Source: JACVRW01 sp040509755
Lineage (GTDB): Bacteria; Actinomycetota; Thermoleophilia; Solirubrobacterales; Thermoleophilaceae
Length of the DNA stretch: 37,840 nt
Assembly: GCA_040509755.1 (NCBI GenBank)
Contig: JBEVKF010000134.1
Span: 1 to 37,840 of the forward strand
Reading direction: 5' to 3'
This document shows, in pieces, positions 17,997-25,302 of the stretch. Within the stretch, counting starts at the first letter, position 1. Every line of letters begins with the position of its first letter. The notes below the pieces were generated by a model. The model did not search any database, was not told where the DNA came from, and was given only the letters and a program-made list of their open reading frames with translations. The translations under genes were made by a program, and so were the position numbers.

Positions 17997-18944
17997 TCAG
18001 GCGGCGGCAACCGCGCCGCCGGAGGGCAGCTCGAAGCGAGCCGCCACCTCGTCCAGGATCCCGAGCATCGCCTCTGTGGCGGGCGAGCGGTAGCGGCCGG
18101 CCAGCGTGGCCGACGCAACGCGGCGCGTGGGCGACTTGCCCCCGAGCGAGCGAACCACGATGTCCTCGCGCACGTTGGTCAGGGCCAGGCCCGGCAAGAG
18201 CGAGATGCCGACCCCGGCGGCGATCAGACCCTGAACGACGTTGTAGTCGTCGGACTGGAAGGCGATCCTCGGCTCAAAGCCGGCGGTCCCGCAGGCGGCG
18301 AGGTGGAGCCGGCCGCAGGGGCCGCTCGTGTCGTTCTGGATCCAGGTCTCCTCGGCGAAGTCCGCGAGGCGGATGCGCGACCTGCGCGCGCCCGGGTGAT
18401 TGCGGGGCAGGGCGAGGTACATCGGGTCGTCTACGAGCAGCCGCAGGTCGATGCCGTCGTACAACCGCTCGAACTCGGGCTGCGAGAGCTCGCGGTACTC
18501 GAACACGATCGCCACCTCGAGCTCGGCCGCCCGCAGCTTCTGCACCGCCTCCTCGGGCTCCTGTTCGAGGAAGGCCAGCTCCACCTCCGGATGGCGCTCG
18601 GTGAAGAGCGCGACCGCCGGCGGCAACAGCGACGCGCCGGCAGTCGGGAACGAGGACAGCCGCACGCGCCCGCCGCGCACCCCCGCGATCGCTTCGAGCT
18701 CGGCCTCGGCGGCGGACAGGCGGGTGAGCACGACGGTGGCGTGCTCGACCAGCGCGCGGCCGGCGTCGGTGAGGTGCACGCCGCGGCTCGTGCGGTCGAC
18801 CAGCGTGGCGCCGGCACGCCTCTCGAGGGCGGCGATCTGCTGCGAGATGGCTGGCTGGGTGTAGGAGAGCGACTCCGCGGCGGCGGAGAACGAGCCCTGC
18901 TCGGCAACCTCCTTGAGGACCCGCAGCTGCTTGAGGTCGAGCAT
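17997..18944 (-). CDS. LysR-family transcriptional regulator
   Basis: 315 residues, ATG start, normal length. The N-terminal helix-turn-helix is classical (LKQLRVLKEVAEQGSFSAAAESLSYTQPAISQQIAALERR, given here only as the family region at residues 4-43). A linker helix and a two-lobe effector domain follow (GRVRLSSFPTAGASLLPPAV, EAVQKLRAAELEVAIVFEY, GVGISLLPGLAL). The effector is not predictable. It is transcribed away from a 96-residue GNAT-like gene across a 103-bp AT-rich gap that holds a short dyad, so it may control that gene and itself. Downstream, 18 nt away on the same strand, lies the membrane-protein/UDP-glucose unit, which could be read through. Confidence 0.94.
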   Translation of the reverse strand: MLDLKQLRVLKEVAEQGSFSAAAESLSYTQPAISQQIAALERRAGATLVDRTSRGVHLTDAGRALVEHATVVLTRLSAAEAELEAIAGVRGGRVRLSSFPTAGASLLPPAVALFTERHPEVELAFLEQEPEEAVQKLRAAELEVAIVFEYRELSQPEFERLYDGIDLRLLVDDPMYLALPRNHPGARRSRIRLADFAEETWIQNDTSGPCGRLHLAACGTAGFEPRIAFQSDDYNVVQGLIAAGVGISLLPGLALTNVREDIVVRSLGGKSPTRRVASATLAGRYRSPATEAMLGILDEVAARFELPSGGAVAAA

Positions 18945-19047
18945 AACCCGAGCTTATCGGAGATACCAGAACTACGAATTTGATCTTATGGCCGCAAGTG
19001 ACGATTATGTTCGAAGGACGTCGAACCGACCAGAAGGGAAATTTTCA
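18945..19047. promoter_or_regulatory. AT-rich divergent control region between lysR and the GNAT-like gene
   Basis: This 103-bp stretch is clearly poorer in GC than its surroundings. TATC-GGA-GATA (18955-18965) is a short dyad of LysR-box type. TAAGCT on the minus strand (18956-18951) lies 6 nt before the LysR ATG. On the plus strand TTGATC (18980-18985) and GATTAT (19003-19008) are 17 bp apart and could be a -35/-10 pair. AGAAGGGAA (19032-19040) is a likely ribosome site for the ATG at 19048. All are by inspection. Confidence 0.4.
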
Positions 19048-19338
19048 ATGGACGCCAACACGCTCACCATCCGCCCCGCTGATGTCGCCGACGCCGGCGC
19101 CCTCGCTCGCCTCGCCGCAATCGACAGCTCGTCCCCGCCGACCGGGGACTCGCTGATTGCCGAGGTCGGCGACGAGATCTGGGCCGCCGTCGACGTCCGC
19201 TCGGGCGCGACCATCGCTGACCCGTTCCGTCCCAGCGCAGACGTGGTCGACCTGCTGCGCTACCGCGCGGCGCGCCTCCGCGGGGCCGAGGCCGGCGGGC
19301 GCCGCAGCCTTGCGCGCCTGTTGCCGCGCGTGGCCTAG
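19048..19338 (+). CDS. Small GNAT-like N-terminal domain protein
   Basis: 96 residues from ATG 19048, with AGAAGGGAA upstream. The start TLTIRPADVADAGALARLA is the first strand and helix of GNAT acetyltransferases, followed by SLIAEVGDEIWAAVDVRSG and TIADPF, then LVDLLR-like and Arg-rich ends. The acetyl-CoA loop (Q/RxxGxG/A) is absent, so acetyltransferase activity is unlikely. Proteins of this size and layout recur in actinomycetes, so it seems a stable short family rather than a fresh truncation; that statement is from memory. It is divergent from LysR, a likely regulator. Confidence 0.65.
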   Translation: MDANTLTIRPADVADAGALARLAAIDSSSPPTGDSLIAEVGDEIWAAVDVRSGATIADPFRPSADVVDLLRYRAARLRGAEAGGRRSLARLLPRVA

Positions 19339-19397
19339 GGCCGCGGGCGACAGCCGCCCGTGAACCGCTGGCCCGCCGCCTGCGTTATGTAGGAGGA

Positions 19398-19949
19398 ATG
19401 CGCCTGCTCGCCTGGCTTGCTCTGCTCACCGCCGCGGGGCTTGCGTCGTGCGGCAGCGAGGACCGGCAGCTTGGCGCGGCGGGGGACGAGGGTGTGCTCC
19501 GCTTCGCGATGGAGCGCCTCAACGGCAAGCCCGACCGCCTGTCGAACTACCGCGGCAAGGCCGTGCTGGTGGTCAACACCGCGAGCGAGTGCGGGTTCAC
19601 GCCCCAGTTCAAGGCGCTCGAGCGGCTGTGGCGCGAGCGTCGCGACGAGGGCCTCGTCGTGCTCGGCTTCCCGGCGAACGACTTCGCCGGCCAGGAGCCC
19701 CGCTCCAACAGCGAGATCGCGAAGTTCTGCCGGGCCAACTTCGGCGTCTCCTTTCCGATGTTCGCGAAGCTGCGGGTAACGGGCGACGGCGCCCATCCGC
19801 TCTTCAAGGCACTCGGCCAACCGGACTGGAACTTCAACAAGTACCTGCTCGACCGCCGCGGGCGACTGGTCGAGCACTGGGGGGCGACCACCGAGCCCGA
19901 CGATCCCGAGCTGACCGCCCGCCTGGCGGAGACGCTGCGGGCCGGATGA
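19398..19949 (+). CDS. Lipoprotein glutathione/thioredoxin peroxidase
   Basis: 183 residues, ATG start. An N-terminal signal with lipobox LASC (Cys18) predicts a lipid-anchored extracytoplasmic protein, unusual since most GPx are cytosolic. The GPx core is clear: peroxidatic Cys65 in NTASECGFTPQF, Gln99 in GQEP, Trp144 and Asn in DWNFNKYL. The FPCNQF cysteine of many homologues is Ala93, but Cys111 in KFCRANFGVSFPMF, the resolving cysteine of thioredoxin-type GPx, is kept. It should reduce lipid or hydrogen peroxides using a thiol donor outside the membrane. AGGAGGA lies directly before the ATG, too close to act normally; TTATGT at 19385-19390 could be a -10 for a nearly leaderless message. 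It converges on the second SAHase gene. Confidence 0.88.
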   Translation: MRLLAWLALLTAAGLASCGSEDRQLGAAGDEGVLRFAMERLNGKPDRLSNYRGKAVLVVNTASECGFTPQFKALERLWRERRDEGLVVLGFPANDFAGQEPRSNSEIAKFCRANFGVSFPMFAKLRVTGDGAHPLFKALGQPDWNFNKYLLDRRGRLVEHWGATTEPDDPELTARLAETLRAG

Positions 19950-19950
19950 G

Positions 19951-21213
19951 CTAGCCGGCGCCCCAGGCGCTCAGATAGTCGACCTGCTGCGCGGTGAGCT
20001 CATCGATCCGGACGCCCAGCGACTGCAGCTTGAGCCGGGCGATCTCATCGTCGATCGCCCGCGGCACGTCCAGCACGCGGTGCTCGAGCTCGGCGCCGTG
20101 GAGGGTCAGGTGCTCGACCGCGAGCGCCAGGTTGGCGAAGCTCATGTCCATCACCGCTGCGGGGTGACCCTCGCCGGCGGCCAGGTTGACCACGCGGCCC
20201 TGAGCCAGCAGGTTGAGCCGGCGGCCGTCGCCGAGGTCGTACTGCTCGACGAGCGGAAGCACCTGGCGCATCCCGCCGGCCGCGACCTCGCCGAGCTCGT
20301 TGAGATCGATCTCGACGTCGAAGTGGCCCGCGTTGGCGAGCACCGCCCCGTCCTTCATGCGCTCGAAGTGCTCGCGTCGCAGCACCCCGCGTGAGCCGGT
20401 CACGGTCACGAACAGGTCGCCGCGCTCGGCGGCCTGGAGGGCAGGCATGACCTCGTAGCCGTCCATGCACGCCTCGAGCGCGCGCATCGAGTCGACCTCG
20501 CACACGACGATGTGCGCACCGGCTCCGCGAGCGCGCTGGGCGATGCCCTTGCCGGTGGCCCCGTATCCGAACAGGACGAGCGTGCGGCCGGCGAGCAGCA
20601 GGTTGGTGGCGCGCAGGATGCCGTCGAGCGCGGACTGGCCGGTCCCGTAGCGGTCGTTGAAGGTGCGCTCGGTGCGCGACTCGTTGACGGCGATCACGGG
20701 GCACGCGAGCTTGCCCTCGTTCTGGAGCCGGCGCAGGCGGAGCAGCCCCGTCGTGGTCTCCTCCGCCCCGCCGCGCGGCGGGCGCTCCCAGCGATGCAGC
20801 TGCATCAGCAGGTCGGCGCCGTCGTCGAGCGTGACGTCCGGGCTCCACTCGGCCAGAGCGCCCACGTGCTTGGCGTACATCTCGGCGTCCTCGCCGCGCG
20901 TGGCCTGGACCGGAACGCCTTCCTCCACGAGCGCCGCCGCGACCTCGTCCTGAACCGTGAGCGGGTTGGCCGAGCAGAGCGCGGCCTGCGCCCCGCCCGC
21001 GACCAGCGCCGCCATCAGGTTGGCGGTCTCCGCGGTCACGTGCAGGCAGGCGGCGACCTTCACGCCGTCGAGCGGGCGCTCGGTCGCGAAGCGCTCGCGA
21101 ATCGAGCGCAGCACCGGCATCTGGCCCTCGGCCCACTCGACCCGCGCCTGCCCGCCCGGGGCAAGCGTGGGGTCGAGGATCTCCGAACGTAGTGCCTTGG
21201 ACGGGCCGGACAT
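19951..21213 (-). CDS. Archaeal-type S-adenosylhomocysteine hydrolase paralogue with altered active site
   Basis: 420 residues, ATG at 21213. It belongs to the short SAHase group (archaea, Thermotoga) that lacks the central insertion and the C-terminal KxDxYRY tail. NAD loop GYGATGKG, the His58, Asp131 and EETTTG region, NAGHFDVEID and EGHPAAVMDMSF are all kept. The catalytic block, normally N-D-x-x-T-K-x-x-F-D-N, reads N-E-S-R-T-E-R-T-F-N-D (177-187): Lys is Glu182, and Asp-Asn is Asn186-Asp187. These residues act in 3'-OH oxidation in known SAHases. Activity, substrate (SAH, S-inosylhomocysteine or other) and even catalysis are therefore uncertain. It is translated probably by coupling: a leader ORF stop overlaps its ATG and there is no ribosome site. 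It follows the canonical ahcY in the same direction. Confidence 0.85.
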   Translation of the reverse strand: MSGPSKALRSEILDPTLAPGGQARVEWAEGQMPVLRSIRERFATERPLDGVKVAACLHVTAETANLMAALVAGGAQAALCSANPLTVQDEVAAALVEEGVPVQATRGEDAEMYAKHVGALAEWSPDVTLDDGADLLMQLHRWERPPRGGAEETTTGLLRLRRLQNEGKLACPVIAVNESRTERTFNDRYGTGQSALDGILRATNLLLAGRTLVLFGYGATGKGIAQRARGAGAHIVVCEVDSMRALEACMDGYEVMPALQAAERGDLFVTVTGSRGVLRREHFERMKDGAVLANAGHFDVEIDLNELGEVAAGGMRQVLPLVEQYDLGDGRRLNLLAQGRVVNLAAGEGHPAAVMDMSFANLALAVEHLTLHGAELEHRVLDVPRAIDDEIARLKLQSLGVRIDELTAQQVDYLSAWGAG

Positions 21214-21298
21214 CAGCGGGGGTCCGGGGGCGTGAGCCCTCGCCGAACCTTGTTAGGCCAGCCAGACATCAGCGGGGGTCCGGGGGCGTGAGCCCTCG
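21209..21298. repeat. Two direct copies of a 34-bp sequence (21209-21242 and 21265-21298)
   Basis: The copies are identical over 34 bp, with a period of 56 bp. On the minus strand each begins CGAGGGCTCACGCC, has a C-rich centre, and ends GCTGATGTC. The inner copy contains the ATG of the second SAHase and the outer copy supplies the ATG of an 18-codon leader. It reads as a duplication of the gene's own initiation region, or as a dispersed intergenic repeat that was co-opted. Confidence 0.85.
21213..21269 (-). CDS. 18-residue leader ORF overlapping the second SAHase start
   Basis: ATG 21269 encodes MSGWPNKVRRGLTPPDPR and stops at TGA 21215-21213; the last base of that stop is the first base of the next ATG (TGATG). 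Its ATG lies in the outer copy of the 34-bp repeat and its end in the inner copy. It may be a coupling peptide that delivers ribosomes to the downstream gene, or a chance product of the duplication. A PP motif near the stop could slow ribosomes. No known attenuator family is recognised. Confidence 0.4.
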   Translation of the reverse strand: MSGWPNKVRRGLTPPDPR

Positions 21299-21302
21299 GT
21301 TC

Positions 21303-22729
<1,427 letters not shown>

Positions 22730-22733
<4 letters not shown>

Positions 22734-23128
22734 GCGGCGGCGTTCTCCGTAACGGTCGTGTTCGTAGTCATTGGTGGATCGAGGGCCAGCAGGCGCTCGT
22801 GCTTCTCCTGCTCCCAGCTGAGCCAGTCGCCCGAATCGACGCCCTCGGGGCGCTGCGGGCGCTCCTCGAACCACTTCTCGAGGGCCACGCGCAACTCGGG
22901 ATCCGAGTCGAGGCGGCGGGCAAAGGCAACGTCCGACAGAGCGCACTCAAAGCGAGCGAGCAACTCGCGCAGGGTGCGCAGGCGCTGCAGCTCGCCGGGC
23001 CCGAAGATGCGGTAGCCGGAGGGCGTGCGCGGGGTCTCGATCAGGCCTGCGCTCTCGATGTAGCGCAGCATTCGCGGCGACCAGCCGGTGGTGGCCGCCG
23101 CCTCGTTTATCGCAAGTCCCGCGGGCAT
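22730..23128 (-). CDS. MerR-family regulator coupled to ahcY
   Basis: 132 residues from ATG 23128 (a TTG at 23137 is possible). The MerR winged helix is at residues 4-70: INEAAATTGWSPRMLRYIES, AGLIETPRTPSGYRIFGPGE, LQRLRTLRELLARFECALSD. The effector part is short and acidic/aromatic (LDSDPELRVALEKWFEERP, SGDWLSWEQEKHERLLALD), with no cysteine metal site, so a small molecule or protein signal is more likely than a metal. MerR activators bind between -35 and -10 and distort DNA. A 26-bp palindrome lies 9 bp upstream of the ATG. The 4-nt ATGA overlap with ahcY suggests it controls the methyl cycle, possibly sensing SAH, adenosine or homocysteine; that is inference. Confidence 0.9.
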
Positions 23129-23136
23129 CTGCGGCA

Positions 23137-23162
23137 AACCTTACCACGATCGTGTCAAGGTT
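23137..23162. promoter_or_regulatory. 26-bp hyphenated palindrome, likely MerR operator/promoter
   Basis: On the minus strand AACCTT-GA-CACGATCGTG-GT-AAGGTT: arms and the 10-bp core are perfectly symmetric, 22 of 26 positions overall. It lies wholly in the gap between the isomerase gene and merR. TTGACA (23158-23153) and TAAGGT (23143-23138) are inside it; TAAGGT is 9 nt from the ATG. ACCTTGAC/GTCAAGGT half sites are typical for MerR operators. Confidence 0.6.
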
Positions 23163-23170
23163 CGCCGCGC

Positions 23171-24220
23171 CTACTCGGCCGCGAGCGCCTGCTTGAGCCG
23201 ATCGATCGGCTCGATCGGCGTCGGATCGACGCCCACCAGGACCGCCAGGTACACGCTGACCAGGTCGCCCAGCAAGTTCAGGGAGAGCACGCGCTCCAGG
23301 CGGCTCTCGCCGCGCGACTCGGCACGGATCACGGGCGCGCCGCCGCGCTTGGCCTCCATGCAGGCGAGCTCGATGCGGCGCCGCACGCGCGGATGCTGGT
23401 CGGGGTCCCCGAGGAATACGGCGGACAGCTGGGCGGTCCGGGCGCCCCGCTCCCAGAAGCAGATCTGGTTGTGGTTGGCCTCGGGGAGCTCCGACCAGAA
23501 AGCGGCTGCCTTTGCGTTCTCGTTGATCTGGCTGTGCCAACGGCGCGCGACGGCCGCGGTTGGGCCTGCCCCGTGGATCACCGGGACGGTCCCCTCGAGG
23601 CGCCCGGCAATGGCCTTGGCCTCGGAGTCCTCGGCGGCGTCGGGCCCCCATTCGCCCGCCAAGCGCTCGAGGAGGGCGGCGGCGGTGTCGATCTCCGAGT
23701 GCAGGGCGGGAGCGGCGCCGCAGATGGCGGCGCACTCGAGCGTGCCGACCGTCATATAGAGCACGGCCGCCCTGGGCTGCATGCCGGCGGGCACGCCGAT
23801 CACGGGGACGCCCTCCTCCCGTGCCGCCTCCGCGAGGCGGCCACCGGTCGTCAGCACCACTCGCCCCGCGCCGGCCGCGCCGGCCGCCTCGAAGCAGGCG
23901 AGCGTCTCCTCGGTCTCACCCGAGTAGCTGGAGCACAGGACAAGGCTGTCGGGGCCCGTCCAGGACTCGAGGGCGTAGCCGCGGACGGTCGTGATCGGGC
24001 GGGTGGCGCGGTCTCCGAGCGCGGCTGCCGCGAGGTCGCCGCCGATCGCCGAGCCGCCCATTCCGCAAACGACAAGGCCGCCGGGGCGGTCGGCCGGCCG
24101 GATCCCCGCGGACTGCGCGCGCCAGAGCGCATCGCCGAGCTGAAGCGGCTGGGCGAGAACGTCGCCGATAGCTCCCTGCGGGTCGGCGGCCTCGATGGCT
24201 GCGCGCGACAGCGCGCTCAC
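23171..24220 (-). CDS. Bifunctional phosphoglucose/phosphomannose isomerase (SIS domain)
   Basis: 349 residues, GTG start, overlapping the upstream gene by four bases (GTGA). Two SIS domains: the first with CGMGGSAIGGDL and SSYSGETEETL phosphosugar loops, the second with HGAGPTAAVARRWHSQINENAK. PEANHNQI supplies the catalytic His and INENAK the Glu of this small PGI/PMI family, and the conserved Lys near the end is in IDRLKQAL. The enzyme interconverts fructose-6-P with glucose-6-P and mannose-6-P. Beside a mannose-1-P guanylyltransferase-like gene and UDP-glucose dehydrogenase, its job is most likely sugar-nucleotide supply for surface glycans (GDP-mannose or UDP-glucuronate). Confidence 0.88.
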   Translation of the reverse strand: MSALSRAAIEAADPQGAIGDVLAQPLQLGDALWRAQSAGIRPADRPGGLVVCGMGGSAIGGDLAAAALGDRATRPITTVRGYALESWTGPDSLVLCSSYSGETEETLACFEAAGAAGAGRVVLTTGGRLAEAAREEGVPVIGVPAGMQPRAAVLYMTVGTLECAAICGAAPALHSEIDTAAALLERLAGEWGPDAAEDSEAKAIAGRLEGTVPVIHGAGPTAAVARRWHSQINENAKAAAFWSELPEANHNQICFWERGARTAQLSAVFLGDPDQHPRVRRRIELACMEAKRGGAPVIRAESRGESRLERVLSLNLLGDLVSVYLAVLVGVDPTPIEPIDRLKQALAAE

Positions 24221-25302
24221 TGCACGACCTCGCGCGCGGCCACCAGCTCGCCCGCGCCGACCTGCGCGCGGGCGGCTATCTCGACGCCCGGGTCGAGCCT
24301 CGCTCCCTCGCCGATCACAGCCTCCTCGCCGATCACAGAGCCGGCTCCGATCATCGCACCCGGCCCGATGCGGGCGCGCTCTCCCACACGCACCCCTTCG
24401 GCCAGGACGCTCTGGCGAACCAACGCGTCGGCCCGTACCAGCACCCGGTCGTGCAGCACCGAGCGCTCCACCCGCGCGTCGGTTCCCACCGAGCAGTGGC
24501 GTCCGAGCACGCTCTGTGGCCCGATGTGCGCTCCGGCCACAAGACAGCCCTCATAGACCAGCGACCCGGTCTCGTCACGCGGCGCGAGCTCGGATCCGAC
24601 GCGGTCGGCGAGCAGGTCCCAGGTCGCCTCGAGGTAACGCTCCGGAGTGCCGATGTCGATCCAGTAGCCGGCGGCCTCATGGCCGTAGAGGCCATTGCCG
24701 ACCAGCTCCGGGAACACCTCGCGCTCGAACGACACGGCACGGCCCTGGGCAATCGACTCGACCACCTCCCGCTCGACGACGTACGCGCCGGCGTTGATCA
24801 GGTTGGTCGGCACCTCGCCTTCGGTCTTCTCGAGGAAGGCCTGCACCCGCCGCTCGGCGTCGATCGGCACCACCCCGTAGCTGGCGGTGTCGTCGACCGG
24901 GTAGAGGGCGAGCGTCACTCGCGCCCCGGTGCGCTCGTGCTCGGCGATCTCGGCCGAGAGGTCGATGTCGGAGAGCACGTCGCCGTTCAGGACGAGCAGG
25001 CGCTCGTCGAGGAGGCCCTGGTCATAGGCGAGCCGCACCGGCCCGGCGGTTCCCAGCGGCCGCTCCTCGATCACGTAGCGCAGGCGCATGCCGTCGTAGA
25101 TGTCGCCGAGCACGCGCTTGACCCCGTCCGACATGAAGCCGCACGAGAGGATCACCTCGTCCACGCCGTGCGAGTGTGCCCAGTCGAGCATGAAGCTCAG
25201 AAACGGGCGCCCGGCGAGCGGCATGACGGGCTTGGGCGTCGTGTAGGTGAGCGGCCGCAGGCGTGTGCCCTCGCCGCCCGCGAGGACCAGCGCCTGGGTC
25301 AA
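24217..25302 (-). CDS. Sugar-1-phosphate nucleotidylyltransferase (mannose-1-P guanylyltransferase-like)
   Basis: 361 residues, TTG start overlapping the ugd stop (TTGA). The nucleotidyltransferase domain opens with ALVLAGGEGTRLRPLTYTTPKPVMPLAGRPF, recognised by GGEGTRLRP and the PKP Lys, then LNGDVL for metal binding, EKTEGEVPTNLINAGAYV and YWIDIGTPERYLEA. From about residue 255 come left-handed beta-helix repeats (IGPQSVLGRHCSVG, IGPGAMIGAGSVIG, IGEGARLDPGV). This architecture fits eukaryote-like GDP-mannose pyrophosphorylases, and the adjacent phosphomannose isomerase supports GDP-mannose synthesis. Glucose-1-P thymidylyl- or uridylyltransferase activity cannot be excluded. No phosphomannomutase is in the window. 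Confidence 0.85.
   Translation of the reverse strand: MTQALVLAGGEGTRLRPLTYTTPKPVMPLAGRPFLSFMLDWAHSHGVDEVILSCGFMSDGVKRVLGDIYDGMRLRYVIEERPLGTAGPVRLAYDQGLLDERLLVLNGDVLSDIDLSAEIAEHERTGARVTLALYPVDDTASYGVVPIDAERRVQAFLEKTEGEVPTNLINAGAYVVEREVVESIAQGRAVSFEREVFPELVGNGLYGHEAAGYWIDIGTPERYLEATWDLLADRVGSELAPRDETGSLVYEGCLVAGAHIGPQSVLGRHCSVGTDARVERSVLHDRVLVRADALVRQSVLAEGVRVGERARIGPGAMIGAGSVIGEEAVIGEGARLDPGVEIAARAQVGAGELVAAREVVQ

Noticed and set aside
17430..18983. A 517-codon open frame opposite the membrane proteins and lysR
   Set aside because: Arg/Gly/Glu/Gln-rich antisense shadow of real genes with clear motifs.
21243..21302. A SAH-sensing riboswitch before the SAHase genes
   Set aside because: The conserved core of known SAH riboswitches is not visible before either SAHase; only the 34-bp repeat and the MerR palindrome are found.
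22734..22946. 71-residue N-terminal extension of canonical ahcY
   Set aside because: It lies wholly in merR in another frame; the ATGA overlap and the normal SAHase N-terminus fix the start at 22733.
22799..24556. A 585-codon open frame opposite merR, isomerase and nucleotidylyltransferase
   Set aside because: Antisense shadow; no recognisable motif, and it runs across gene borders and the MerR palindrome.
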